Shown here in pieces: positions 35,376-46,639 of a stretch of DNA of 64,000 nucleotides (position 1 is the stretch's first letter; the number at the start of each line of letters is the position of its first letter). A program made the translations under genes and the position numbers. The stretch spans positions 17,566,022 to 17,630,021 of the forward strand of contig NC_134465.1 in assembly GCF_047948215.1 (NCBI RefSeq). Reading direction: 5' to 3'. The stretch comes from Lycorma delicatula. Lineage: Eukaryota; Arthropoda; Insecta; Hemiptera; Fulgoridae. The notes below the pieces were generated by a model. The model did no database searches. It saw only the letters and a list, made by a program, of their open reading frames with translations, and was not told the origin of the DNA.

Positions 35376-35680
35376 CTGTCCCGAATCGTAAGGCTTTAAC
35401 GCTGATGAACGTCGTTCGGGAGCGTATCGAGTCTGGCACCACAATCGTGTCAGATAAACCGTACCGCGACGTACAAAATTTCGTCGAACCCGTATCGAGT
35501 GCACATAATCAAACTATCAAGTCTATTTAGGTTTCGGCCGAAAGGAGAAACCGTAAGAAGTGCGGTACAAGCAGACAACACTTGGACTCCTATGTCTGAA
35601 TTTTTGTTACAGGCATCATTACGTCAAAACGAAGCGGTTCAAGAAATTTTGTACGTAGCTTTTTGGCATTCTGCGTAATA
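35375..35680 (+). pseudogene. ISXO2/Merlin-type transposase remnant
   Basis: In one frame the translation reads TLMNVVRERIESGTTIVSDK, then a gap, then NFVEPVSSAHNQTIKSI and a stop (35528-35530). Still in frame after the stop come RKKCGTSRQHLDSYV and a second stop. The order GTTI.SD / NFV.PV..AHTQ.IES / RR.RQ.LDSY is that of the ISXO2-like (IS1595/Merlin) DDE transposase domain; the Asp of SDK would be a catalytic residue. The part between SDK and NFV is shortened and the N-terminus is missing. It is inactive. Confidence 0.62.
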
Positions 35681-35689
35681 AATTTCCGT

Positions 35690-36395
35690 TATTCGAAGTA
35701 TTTTTTAGGTAAATTTTAGTTATTTAAGTGTGTAGAGTGTAAGTTAATTGTGCAGCGTAGTTTTTAAAAGTACTTTATACGTTATTTCCTTTTGTACGGC
35801 AAGTCTGCTTTTGGAAGACTTAATTACAAAATGGTAAGTGAAAGTTTTACGTTTTGTTAATATTCTACCCCAGTATGTTCTTCTACCAGTCGATAAGTTA
35901 ACTAGTTATGTAACAGTATGTTGTAAAACCGTTATTACGGATGATAAAGCTATACGAGTTAAATATTGTCCTGCTTTTCTATCGACTAGCCCGGGTGGAA
36001 AGGTCCTAGTTTTGTGTTAGTAAGGTCATAGCTTCCAAACTCAGTGTACGTTTTGAAAAAAAAAGAACAATAAATTTCAAAAATAATACATAATAAAAGA
36101 GTGCAGGGCGCATAGCAAAAAAGCCCCGGTATCGGATATTTTATGAGCATCACTACTCTCAAAGAAAACAATCCTAACTGGTACCTGTAGTACCGCAGAA
36201 GCATTATATGCGTTACAGGGAAGACTGGAATAAATGTATAAATCAATAAATTATCCCTTTCTACTGTAAAACAATGCTTTACATAAATCGTTTCGACTCG
36301 ACAGGAGAAAAGTAGTGCCGATTAATTTTCGTGTGTACGGCTCAAAATTTTTGAAGTTTTTTATTATTATCTTTTAAAATAAAAATAATTTTTTC
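35690..36395. other. Stretch with one isolated ATG-GTAAGT junction
   Basis: At 35827-35839 the sequence ACAAAATGGTAAGTG combines a reasonable start context with a perfect splice donor directly after the ATG, a pattern seen in some genes whose first exon ends at the start codon. No downstream exon can be shown. Otherwise nothing is identified. Confidence 0.25.
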
Positions 36396-36398
36396 TTC

Positions 36399-36490
36399 TG
36401 TACGGCGGAGAGGTAGCGTCTCTATTTTATCTAGGAGTCCCGGATTCGAATCCCGGTCAAACATGGCATTTTTCACGGTTACAGGATTCA
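36399..36490 (+). repeat. SINE family A, short diverged copy
   Basis: The head GGCGGAGAGGTAGCGTCTCT and B box CCCGGATTCGAATCCCGGTC are followed by ACATGGCATTTTTCAC. The distal tail is missing. Confidence 0.7.
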
Positions 36491-36499
36491 ATATCCAAA

Positions 36500-37625
36500 T
36501 TCCGACGTAAGAGTTTCAAAGATTTTGCGGTGAATTAATGAATTCATCGAGCAAAGTAAAAAAAAAATATTTTTATAATTATTTTAGTTAAGAAAATAAA
36601 CAAATTACTATTCATCAAGCGTAATAGCGATTCTCAAACACCGGGGAAATGTAAAAAGAATATCTGAATTGTATAACAACTGTCGGAAAAGTTAAAAAAA
36701 AGTTTCATTATACTTTTGAAAAGTTGTATCCGGTTGAAAGTATATATTTGCGGTTAATTTCTAAGAAATATTAACTAACTAATTTAAAAACAAAAAAGAA
36801 TGCGTGGAATAATGTACGACAACATTTCACTATTTAAAGATCACTTACGATGAGTCAGATAATAATTTTGTTTTACCATATTATTCAAATTTGTCATTTT
36901 TTTTTCAACGGAAGTGATGTATTCATTGCTGCTAGAAAATTTGGGTGACGTCATTGTTTGTTGATTCATGCTCGTTCTAAAGCTAGTTCTTTTCTTTAAT
37001 GAATATGCAATATCCGTAATAAAGCTAGCTATTCGGCTACTTTTCTAATGGTAATAATTTAAAAAAATTACTCGATTTTTACTACATTTTTTATGTAATT
37101 CGGCTTTGAGATCCGTTAGCAATGTTTCAGCTGTTTTTTGTAAGGGATAGGCGGTTAAAGTAAAGTGTAATTTAAAAAAATAAGTATTTTCGTTTCCGCC
37201 ATACTTAGAGAAACAGTTCAAACACTCATCCGTTTAGGTAACTGTACATTCTAGTAGTATTTTTAACGACTTTTCTAAGAAACGACGGTATTTCTTTCGG
37301 TTGCACGAATAGATCCCTCTAAACTGCGCGGCTGCGCAATGATTTTAGAGATATTGCAATAAATTGCACAAAGAAATCTATTTCCCGTACATCTACGATC
37401 AGCATTTGTAAAAATGTAAGGTATATTCAATGACACGTTAAGTTCAGACTACGGAGTAGCATACACCAGAAGTTTATAACTATTATTCGTAAAAAAAACA
37501 TTCTGTTCGCTTGTCAGTAGTTCATCGCAAAAAAAAATTGTAATATTTACCAGAGAAGGGGGCAGTGGTATGCTCGGAAAGAAAAACGGGGTAGCAGAAA
37601 TTCTCAAAAGAGAAATACATTTAAT
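36500..37625. other. AT-rich stretch, nothing identified
   Basis: No gene is supported. Its right end is the target site of the LINE that follows. Confidence 0.5.
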
Positions 37626-37638
37626 AAACAACACGGTG

Positions 37639-39420
37639 TTCAGAAGTGTTCAGAAGTGGAAAGAGAAATGAACATTGGTAAAATAGACGGAGCATACAGG
37701 AAAGTTAAGGAAAATTTTGGGGTACATAAATTAAAATCTAATAATGTGTTAAACAAAGATGGTACACCAATATATAATACGAAAGGTAAAGTCGATAGAT
37801 GGGTGGAATATATAGAAGAGTTATACGGAGGAAATGAATTAGAAAATGGTGTTATAGAGGAAGAAGAGGAAGTTGAGGAGGATGACATGGGAGAAACAAT
37901 ACTGAGATCTGAATTTAAGAGAGCATTAAAAGATTTAAATGGCAGAAAGGCTCCTGGAATAGACGGAATACCTGTAGAATTACTGCGCAGTGCAGGTGAG
38001 GAAGCGATTGATAGATTATACAAACTGGTTTGTAATATTTATGAAAAAGGGGAATTTCCGTCAGACTTCAAAAAAAGTGTTATAGTTATGATACCAAAGA
38101 AAGCAGGGGCAGATAAATGTGAAGAATATAGAACAATTAGTTTAACTAGTCATGCATCAAAAATCTTAACTAAAATTTTATACAGAAGAATTGAGAGGAG
38201 AGTGGAAGAAGTGTTAGGAGAAGACCAATTTGGTTTCAGGAAAAGTATAGGGACAAGGGAAGCAATTTTAGGCCTCAGATTAATAGTAGAAGGAAGATTA
38301 AAGAAAAACAAACCAACATACTTGGCGTTTATAGACCTAGAAAAGGCTTTCGATAACGTAGATTGGAATAAAATGTTCAGCATTTTAAAAAAATTAGGGT
38401 TCAAATACAGAGATAGAAGAACAATTGCTAACATGTACAGGAACCAAACAGCAACAATAACAATTGAAGAACATAAGAAAGAAGCCCTAATAAGAAAGGG
38501 AGTCCGACAAGGATGTTCCCTATCTCCGTTACTTTTTAATCTTTACATGGAACTAGCAGTTAATGATGTTAAAGAACAATTTAGATTCGGAGTAACAGTA
38601 CAAGGTGAAAAGATAAAGATGCTACGATTTGCTGATGATATAGTAATTCTAGCAGAGAGTAAAAAGGATTTAGAAGAAACAATGAACGGCATAGATGAAG
38701 TCCTACGCAAGAACTATCGCATGAAAATAAACAAGAACAAAACAAAAGTAATGAAATGTAGTAGAAATAACAAAGATGGACCACTGAATTTGAAAATAGG
38801 AGGAGAAAAGATTATGGAGGTAGAAGAATTTTGTTATTTGGGAAGTAAAATTACTAAAGATGGACGAAGCAGGAGCGATATAAAAAGCCGAATAGCACAA
38901 GCTAAACGAGCCTTCAGTAAGAAATATAATTTGTTTACATCAAAAATTAATTTTAATCTCAGGAAAAAATTTTTGAAAGTGTATGTTTGGAGTGTCGCTT
39001 TATATGGAAGTGAAACTTGGACAATCGGAGTATCTGAGAAGAAAAGATTAGAAGCTTTTGAAATGTGGTGCTATAGGAGAATGTTAAAAATCAGATGGGT
39101 GGATAAAGTGACAAATGAAGAGGTATTGCGGCAAATAGATGAAGAAAGAAGCATTTGGAAAAAATATAGTTAAAAGAAGAGACAGATTTATAGGCCACAT
39201 ACTAAGGCATCCTGGAATAGTCGCTTTAATATTGGAAGGACAGGTAGAAGGGAAAAATTGTGTAGGCAGGCCACGTTTGGAGTATGTAAAACAAATTGTT
39301 GGGGATGTAGGATGTAGAGGGTATACTGAAATGAAACGACTAGCACTAGATAGGGAATCTTGGAGAGCTGCATCAAACCAGTCAAATGACTGAAGACAAA
39401 AAAAAAAAAAAAAAAAAAAA
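37639..39420 (+). mobile_element. 5'-truncated LINE with poly(A) and 13-bp target-site duplication
   Basis: AAACAACACGGTG occurs at 37626-37638 and again at 39421-39433, directly after a poly(A) run of more than 20 A, defining one target-primed insertion event. The body begins with a 10-bp tandem duplication (TTCAGAAGTG twice) and lacks the 5' half, which would carry the endonuclease. The perfect flanks, long poly(A) and nearly intact frame make it one of the youngest insertions in the window. Sister copies lie at 16834, 44801 and 55099, all antisense. Confidence 0.92.
37656..39393 (+). CDS. LINE reverse transcriptase (C-terminal part of ORF2), one frameshift
   Basis: This encodes the RNA-dependent DNA polymerase of a non-LTR retrotransposon. 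It copies element RNA at nicked genomic DNA. The 505-residue frame has, in order: KAPGIDGIPVELL (98-110), YRTISLTSHASKILTKI (158-174), DQFGFRKSIGTREAI (190-204), FIDLEKAFD with the first catalytic Asp at 227, GVRQGCSLSPLLFNLYMEL (282-300), and LRFADDIVILAE with the catalytic FADD at 325-328. A thumb-like region and the YLGSKIT, SVALYGSETWTI and YRRMLKIRW motifs follow. One extra A in the run at 39159-39164, compared with the sister copy at 44801, shifts the frame and stops the protein at 39173. The ending (RFIGHILRHPGIVALILEGQ, GRPRLEYVKQIV) continues in the next frame to 39393. The endonuclease domain is absent, so the element cannot move by itself. The clade is uncertain. The first Met is simply the first in frame after the truncation. 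Confidence 0.9.
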
Positions 39421-39601
39421 AAACAACACGGTGAAACGTATAGAGAAGATTTAGGATTAGATGATGCATGTTAAAAGTATCTATTGCGCAGAATATAGAA
39501 AATTTATTAGAACAGTGTACAAATTGTTTCAACGATCTAGCATCAAAAAGAAAAATTACGTTATATCGTTAAAACCGTTAAATGAACTTAGTTATCCAGG
39601 A

Positions 39602-40446
39602 CAGCAGCAGCTCGTAGTTAAAATTAATGGGAATGCTGCTCCAGAAAATTTGTTCTGAGCCTTTTCAAGGCCACGATTAAAGTTTTCTGTAAAATAAAAG
39701 AACCGAAAAAAAAATGAATCAAATAGAATAGCTGAAAGTAATCTAATTCCCTACACTTATCGCATTTAATAATACGGTACGCTGTTTTTAAGCACATTGT
39801 GCTTAAAAACCGTATTCGGTTTAACCGAATAAATAATAAAATTCAGATAATATTTTTTTATTATTATTAGATAATAACCTAATAAAATATCCGCTTAAAA
39901 ACACTGTAGTCCAGCGGTGAATGATTTAAATTTCTACGTACACAGAAACAAATACGTAATTAGTTTTTACTAATTACCTTCTCTTTCGCCCTTCCAGCGT
40001 GTTTTTGAACAGATTTGGCAATCAAAGAGCCCGCGCTTTGTTTTTGAAAAAACAACTAAACCGCTTTCATACTCCTTCCGCCGATTAAACTAGAAAAGGG
40101 AACGAACAAGGAACGTTCCACAGACATGCGGACTAAAAAAAACCTACCTTCCACCAGCACGGCCAGGATTAAAACTGCGGGAGCGACAGTGCTCTCTCTC
40201 CCTCGTAGCCTCGCGTGCAACGTCCTACGTGCGCATGCGAACAACAGTCAAACACCGCGCCGCTGGATGTGTGAAGCGCACAGTTCCGTACAGAGATTTT
40301 TGAATCTTTTTCATAAACCGGGTGAAGGCTACCGACATTAAGCTTAAGGATTAAAGAAAAAGGGACTCGTTACATTAAATGTTGTCGATAATATCAAGTG
40401 GAAATAAGGGAGGACTGCAGTTCCACAGCGTCTATACGCGAGTCGA
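39602..40446 (-). mobile_element. hAT-type non-autonomous element, second copy
   Basis: This is the same family as 11104-11969 in the opposite orientation. On the minus strand it has GTGGAACTGCAGT, the GC-richer promoter-like block (40130-40260) and a splice-donor-like AGAGAAGGTAATTAGT at about 39970. It also has the AAGCACAATGTGCTT palindrome (about 39790) and the end CTGGAGCAGCATTCCCATTA. The terminal CAGTGGCG is mutated at both ends. The ATG-containing part of the exon-like unit is lost between about 40045 and 40050. Confidence 0.65.
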
Positions 40447-40699
40447 TACTGATCCAGATATTTCGTAGTAGGTGCTTTAGTAAAAAATTACGATACATTA
40501 ACTGAGTACTTAAAAGTCAGATAGCAGAATGCAACGATTCCATTTGTAATTATTGCGAAAAAAGTCTGACTAATTCACAATATCGGATAGCAGTATTTGC
40601 TCTGACAGATGTAATAGACTAGCTTACATCTTTATGCAAACGTCAACAAAAACGTTATATAACAATTATTGATGCTCAATGATATGTAAAAACTAGGAC

Positions 40700-41345
40700 A
40701 AACTAAAAACTCAATATTCGGAACACGAAATCTTTTGGAGTGACACTGTAAGAGAATTATTATCGGGACGTCAAAATGATATTGATGCATCAGCTATAAT
40801 TCGATTTATCGAACGCGTATGCTAACTTAATGAGCAGACTTCCAGATGAAGAATTAAAACATTGAAAAGCATTTGTTAATGATATTATAAATTCAGGAAA
40901 CAATTTTGATTTTGGAAAGCAAAATATAATACAGTTTTCCAAAAAAAATTCAGAATTTATGGCGAATAAAAACGTTGAATAGATAAAATACGGAATGAAT
41001 ATTCAGAATTGAACATTACAATTCTAGAGAATATTAAACTAGGATTGTTGAAGACTTTCAGTACGATACATTATTAACCTATGTTCAAACTAACCCTGAA
41101 TTATCTAATCTTTCCTATCTATATGACATTATGGGAACTTTTCAAGCATTCAGCGCAGACTGCAAACGTGAATTTTCTGCTATGAATTCCATAAAAACAA
41201 AATACCGAAATGGATTCGAAAATGAATCCTTGGGTGACCTTATGAAAATTAAATTACAAATAGCCAACGGTCAAGAAGTAAATACATATGAAGTTTACAA
41301 AGAATGAATTTCTATGAAAGACAGAAGTTAAAGAAAATATAAGAA
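40700..41345 (+). pseudogene. hAT-superfamily transposase remnant (ZNF862/KIAA1586-like C-terminus)
   Basis: Frames broken by several stops contain EHEIFWSDTVRELLSG, ANLMSRLPDEELKHW, NFDFGKQNI, then LSYLYDIMGTFQAFSADCK and FSAMNSIKTKYRNGF, ESLGDLMKIKLQI. The Cys-x-x-x-FS-x-MN-x-IK-x-K-x-RN pattern is the hAT C-terminal dimerisation region of the ZNF862/KIAA1586 type. Only the C-terminal third is readable, and catalytic residues are not identifiable. It lies between a hAT MITE and an IS630-like element; whether it belongs to the neighbouring MITE is unknown. Confidence 0.58.
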
Positions 41346-41559
41346 AAATGTTAATCTAAAATAAAACAAGTTACCGCCTAATTCTTTTCGTTCAAATATG
41401 TAAGCGTACATGAATATATTGTACAGAGTGAGCAACATAAAACCGAACCCGTAATGAAATCGCTACCCGACACTATTTGTGAAAGAATCTCACAAGATTA
41501 GCGCGACTAGTGGATGTATATGTTACTACCGATTGTTGTTGCCGTTTGTCAGGTGGTTA

Positions 41560-42360
41560 CGTGTCAGTTAATTAAAATTGAAACCGTACCGCGTTACAAC
41601 TGAAGGAGACAGACAAACCGAAACGACTTTATTATTGCAACTGGATTCTCGAAAACATTGTCGGTGAACCAGTAGACCTGATGTCATATTCGTGTCAGAC
41701 GAGGCACGGTTTCATTTATCCGGCCGTGTTAATTCGGGGAACTCCAGGTATCGGAAGGCGAGGAATCCTCACCAGATATTCGAGCGTCCACTTCACGAAG
41801 AGAAAATTGCTGTTTGGTGTGCCGTTTTCGGTAATCGTATAGAAGGAGCGGTATTTTTTGACCAGACTGTCAATACACAATTTTACCTTATAATTTTCGA
41901 AGAATTCTACGCCCGATCATCCCAACCCCGTAGGGGGAAGACCTTGTGACGTTACCGGTCGCCCCCCCCCCTCCGTTCCAAGCCCTGAGAGGCTTTACCG
42001 ATCGACTGATAATGAAAAAGAATACAGCTTTTTCCAATACGACGGAGCAACGTGTCACACATCAAACGCTTCACTGAATCGCATTCATGCAGCTTTCGCA
42101 AATGAAAGAGCTGTCAGTAGAGGACGGTGGCCTCTACGTTCTCCAGAGTTATCCGTAATTTTTTTAATTTCGGGCGACTTAAAGGGAGAGTTTATGCATC
42201 TAATCTCCACAATACTGATGAACTGAAGGAGGTGAACATGCAACGAGAAATCAACGCAATTCACAGCATCGTTTTACATCAGACGACTCTTAATATGATC
42301 GAGTATATAAACGTCGAACACAAAAGCGCCCAGGGTGGTCATTTTGAACAACTTTTGTAA
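41560..42360 (+). pseudogene. IS630-like DDE transposase, decayed and interrupted
   Basis: A cut-and-paste transposase. The segment 41692-41949 reads MSDEARFHLSGRVNSGNSRY, NPHQIFERPLHEEKIAVWCA and VFFDQTVNTQFYLIIFEEFYA; the Asp of SDEA is the expected first catalytic residue. After an 80-bp insert (41919-41998) it continues with EYSFFQYDGATCHTSNASLN (second catalytic Asp in YDGA), GRWPLRSPELS (the third acidic residue, here Glu), LKGRVYASN, and a good end HKSAQGGHFEQLL with a stop at 42358-42360. Frameshifts separate the parts and the N-terminal DNA-binding half is reduced. C-terminal integrity suggests moderate age. Confidence 0.8.
41919..41998. repeat. 80-bp retroposed fragment inside the transposase, 5-bp duplication
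   Basis: CGATC at 41914-41918 and 41999-42003 flanks a GC-rich piece with CCGTAGGGGGAAGACC. That piece resembles the LINE tail block at 5748 and 6795. Removing it joins EEFYA to the TDNEKEYSFF stretch of the transposase. Confidence 0.65.
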
Positions 42361-42510
42361 CAGTAAAGTAAATAAATGCTACATTTAAATTACGTTTTAT
42401 GTTTTTCTTATATAATTTATCCGTATCATTCATAAAATTTCATTTCAACATAACCTACCGATTCTACAGGGGTTACCTTACGGGTTCGGTTTTGTGTTGC
42501 TCACTCTGTA

Positions 42511-44430
42511 TAATTGATATACATATATATAACGATAAAATATTTTGTACAAATTGATTTTTGAGTAAATATTTTGGCCACAACTGATTTTTGTGCGCGC
42601 AGTTCTGAAAAAAATTAAAGGGAACTTTGGTTGTACGGTGGGAATGTACGGTGGAAATGGATTTTCTTTACGTTTTGAAGTATAAAGAATATGAAAATAC
42701 CATTCACTTAAATTGTGGTTTCCTTATATATAAATAAATATATATATATATATATATACCGTAGAACTATTTCCGTTACGAAATGTTTCACCGTTTCAAG
42801 ATGGTGGCCGTTATAACTTGCGGTAAAAACCGGATTATATTCCTTGCCGATATTTAACTTTATTTTGATTAAACCGTAGGTCAAATCGAACTCGGAGACC
42901 GCTTCCAGTATCTGAAGATAAATTTTCTACAAAAAAAATCTTTTTTTTCGATATCTCTTTCGGTTATCGAGAAAAATACTTTTAAAGGACCGACGTTGTC
43001 CCACTGCCACTGTTACTGTGTGTGTTCGACGCGGCTGGCTGGGGCTGCCTCCATATACTTGTATAAAACAGAAACAAGCAAATAAAAAATGTGAAATGAA
43101 AGTTCGGTTACCTCCTCGTGATGTTTGTCGGATAACGCTAAGAATCGTGAAAAATATTTTTTTGCACGATTTCTACCGGCTATAACTATTATATTTAAAA
43201 TGGGGGCTGACTATTTTGAAACCACCATTCTTCAGATCACTCAAACGTTCGGATTCTGTACTGACCAAACTGTGGTTCTGAAGAAATTACAGTGCGCTAT
43301 TAGTTTTTATAAATTGAACAGGCTTTAATTTTTATTTATCATTATAATTCTCTTCACGAGCATTCAGATAATGAACACAGTGGGAATCCACCAAACGGCT
43401 AGACGGGAAAGGCGAACGAAGCGAGCCCTGACCGGCTAGTAATCAAAATAAGACCCTTAGTTCAGGCTTGGTTTTATATTACCTTACAATTATACGTTAC
43501 ACAGGTCTTTCGCCTTTAGCGGTTCTTGAAAATTAATCGTTTGTCTTTTACAAGTATATTAATTTTTAAATAAAAATAAAATTAAAAACTCTACAAATTT
43601 AAAAAAATTACAATAAAATAAAATCAGTCTTTTTTAAAATTTGAATAATATTTTTAAAAATTATACTTTTTAATTATTATTCTGTTTTCAACTTTTTGAA
43701 GTCTGCATCTAATTAAGGAAAACTAAATTATTCGCTGTTATTTTTAATATTAATCTATTGAAAAAACATTCTTGAAAGTTATTACTTTACTTCTAAAAAC
43801 AAAATAATAGTTTACTTGTAATGTGTACAGCATGAATAAGAGAAAGAAGCACAAAGTTTTAAATAAGTTTTAAGTGATTTGGTAAACTTGTTCTTTGTAC
43901 TTCGTGAAATATATACATTGCTCATAAATTCTTCTACATTACAAACTTATTTAAATAAAGATATCTAACTTTTAAGCACATGTACAACTTTCTTTTAAAA
44001 ATAAAATAAAATATGAACCCAAGATTTCATAATGTGTATCTTGAATGTGATGATAATAACTATAATATTTTATATTAATTTTTTTCTACATATCACTTTT
44101 TATTATAACTCTTTTTTTTAACTATTTATATTAGTCTTATTACGTCTTTGTGTTGATGAGTTTGAAACCGAATAGTTACCTCGCTTCAAAATTGTGATAA
44201 AAAATTAAGAGTAAACTTATTTTGTTCCCGTTTCTTTTTTCAGTTAACAAATGAAATTCCATTATATTGTTGAAATTTTTAAAAATACAGAAACAAATTA
44301 TCCCTCTTTTTAATTATTTTTTAACCTTACACTGCTTTACAAGTGTGAAACGCACAAAAAATTCTAATAATATAACTTACAAACTGCCTAAAAAAAAAAA
44401 AAAACAATTGTTACTCTTGTCAAATTTGGG
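42511..44430. other. Stretch without identified genes
   Basis: The segment 42560-43100 has a repeat-like look (CACCGTTTCAAGATGGTGGC), but no second copy is in the window. The rest is AT-rich. There is a (TA)n run at about 42738-42758. No gene is supported. Confidence 0.45.
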
Positions 44431-44800
44431 TGTTTTACTTTCCCACCCGAAGCTATAGCTTTAGAAGGGAAATTATGGTGATCGGTCCAATTTGGGCATA
44501 TGCGGTTTTCACCGGATCTTTACGTTTTGATATCTAAGGAACCCAAAAAACTCAAAAAGCGGATGGAAATGTTCACATGTACGTGTGTATATTCGGGGTT
44601 TCACACCTTTTATCTCCAGAAATACTGTCCTATTTTGACCAAACTTAGTTAGATTACTTCTATATATGAGGGGCATTAATTCCATTAAATTTTAAACTTA
44701 AAAATCAAGGGGGTGAGGCTGTAGAACACGGTTATCATCAGTATCTCGAGATTTCGCATAATTAAGGTGTTATTTTCCTTTGGTACATTTGTAAACGATT

Positions 44801-45932
44801 TTTTTTTTTTTTTTTTGTCTTCAGTCATTTGACTGGTTTGATGCAGCTCTCCAAGATTCCCTATCTAGTGCTAGTCGTTTCATTTCAGTATACCCTCTAC
44901 ATCCTACATCCCTAACAATTTGTTTTACATACTCCAAACGTGGCCTGCCTACACAATTTTTTCCTTCTACCTGTCCTTCTAATATTAAAGCGACTATTCC
45001 AGGATGCCTTAGTATGTGGCCTATAAGTCTGTCTCTTCTTTTAACTATATTTTTCCAAATGCTTCTTTCTTCATCTATTTGCCGCAATACCTCTTCATTT
45101 GTCACTTTATCCACCCATCTGATTTTTAACATTCTCCTATAGCACCACATTTCAAAAGCTTCTAATCTTTTCTTCTCAGATACTCCGATTGTCCAAGTTT
45201 CACTTCCATATAGAGCGACACTCCAAACATACAATTTCAAAAATCCTTTCCTGACATTTAAATTAATTTTTGATGTAAACAAATTATATTTCTTACTGAA
45301 GGCTAGTTTAGCTTGTGCTATTCGGCATTTTATATCGCTCCTGCTTCGTCCATCTTTAGTAATTTTACTTCCCAAATAACAAAATTCTTCTACCTCCATA
45401 ATCTTTTCTCCTCCTATTTTCACATTCAGCGGTCCATCTTTGTTATTTCTACTACATTTCATTACTTTTGTTTTCTTCTTGTTTATTTTCATGAGATAGT
45501 TCTTGCGTAGGACTTCATCTATGCCGTTCATTGTTTCTTCTAAATCCTTTTTACTCTCGGCTAGAATTACAATATCATCAGCAAATCGTAGCATCTTTAT
45601 CTTTTCACCTTGTACTGTTACTCCGAATCTAAATTGTTCTTTAACATCATCAACTGCTAGTTCCATGTAAAGATTAAAAAGTAACGGAGATAGGGAACAT
45701 CCTTGTCGGACTCCCTTTCTTATTAGGGCTTCTTTCTTATGTTCTTCAATTGTTATTGTTGCTGTTTGGTTCCTGTACATGTTAGCAATTGTTCTTCTAT
45801 CTCTGTATTTGAACCCTAATTTTTTTTAAATGCTGAACATTTTATTCCAGTCTACGTTATCGAAAGCCTTTTCTAGGTCTATAAACGCCAAGTATGTTGG
45901 TTTGTTTTTCTTTAATCTTCCTTCTACTATTA
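44801..45932 (-). pseudogene. LINE reverse transcriptase copy, antisense and 5'-truncated, inside R4
   Basis: Same family as 37639-39420, with only about ten differences over 319 residues. The open frame 45780-44821 runs from MYRNQTATITIEEHKK through GVRQGCSLSPLLF, LRFADDIVILAE (catalytic FADD present) and YLGSKITKDGRSR to the end GRPRLEYVKQIV ... SNQSND, with no frameshift where the 37-kb copy has one. A stop at about 45828 (TAA where the sister has TTA) closes the upstream frame, and the first catalytic Asp lies outside the open frame. A poly(A) (T-run at 44801-44816) marks the 3' end. The duplication of about 8 bp is AAACGATT at 44793-44800 and about 45933-45940. Confidence 0.88.
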
Positions 45933-46094
45933 AAACGATTAAAAAATAATATTTCCAAAAAACGTTTTTGCAAAATTGCACCCCCACCCCAAAAAATGTC
46001 TAAATAAACTAGCGGCTACGTGGATATAGTGCGTCATTAGTACCCCCTGTGACCAAAAGGAGCGCTAGTGTAGCACTGACGTACAGCTGCTGTA

Positions 46095-46328
46095 ATCGCC
46101 TTTCTTTTTCTGTTTGCCTCCGGAAACACCGTAAGGTATTACTTCACAGGATGAATGAGGATGATAGGTATGAATGTAAATGAAGTGTAGTCTTGTACAG
46201 TCAGAGGTTGACCGTTCCTGAATTGTGTGGTTAATTGAAGTCCAACCGTCAAATAACACCTGTATCCGCGATATAATATTCAAATCCGTATAAAAGTAAC
46301 TGCCTTTACTAGGATTTGAACCTTAGAA
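46095..46328 (-). repeat. SINE family B, truncated copy in R4 copy B
   Basis: CTGCTGTA at 46087-46094 and 46329-46336 is the target duplication. On the minus strand the copy starts within the body (AAATCCTAGTAAAGGCAGTT) and has the full tail. Copy A of R4 shows the uninterrupted site (GTACAGCTGTTGTCGTCTGC, about 32011-32030). Confidence 0.85.
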
Positions 46329-46639
46329 CTGCTGTAGTCGTCCGCTATGTTGTAACATCACCGCCGAGCGGTAGAATTAAATAAATGAATAGTATTTAAA
46401 ATGTAAATAAATATTTAAAGTGGCCGCTAGTATCGCCGCACCCGCGACAATGAAATACGGTAAGCACGTGTGCTTTAGTTAGAATCGTTGAATTAAATAT
46501 TATATTTAAATAAAATGATAAATATTTTTAATTAAGTTGTGCGTGTAAACCGTGCATCAGAAGAAAGCCGCGTGACGGGAAAGTTCTACAGCTGTCTTGT
46601 CGGCTTTTTTTTTAACGTGAAAGGTCTTTAAAATTCCAC

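Larger units (their letters stand above)
41424..42508 (+). mobile_element. IS630/Tc1-mariner-like element with both ends intact
   Basis: Inverted repeats of about 31 bp match with one difference: CAGAGTGAGCAACATAAAAC starts at 41424, and the mirror copy ending CACTCTG stops at 42508. A TA dinucleotide lies outside each end (41422-41423 and 42509-42510), the target duplication of this superfamily. The 1.09-kb body holds a decayed transposase (next entry) with an 80-bp foreign insert. Confidence 0.85.
44435..46620 (+). repeat. R4 interspersed repeat, copy B, carrying a LINE and a SINE
   Basis: The R4 segments are 44435-44800, 45933-46094 and 46337-46620. They line up in order with copy A (31505-32490). 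The gaps are the LINE at 44801-45932 and the SINE at 46095-46328, each bordered by a short duplication. Confidence 0.8.

Noticed and set aside
37640..38023. 127-codon minus-strand frame rich in Ser
   Set aside because: It is the antisense shadow of the LINE reverse transcriptase, whose motifs are clear on the plus strand.
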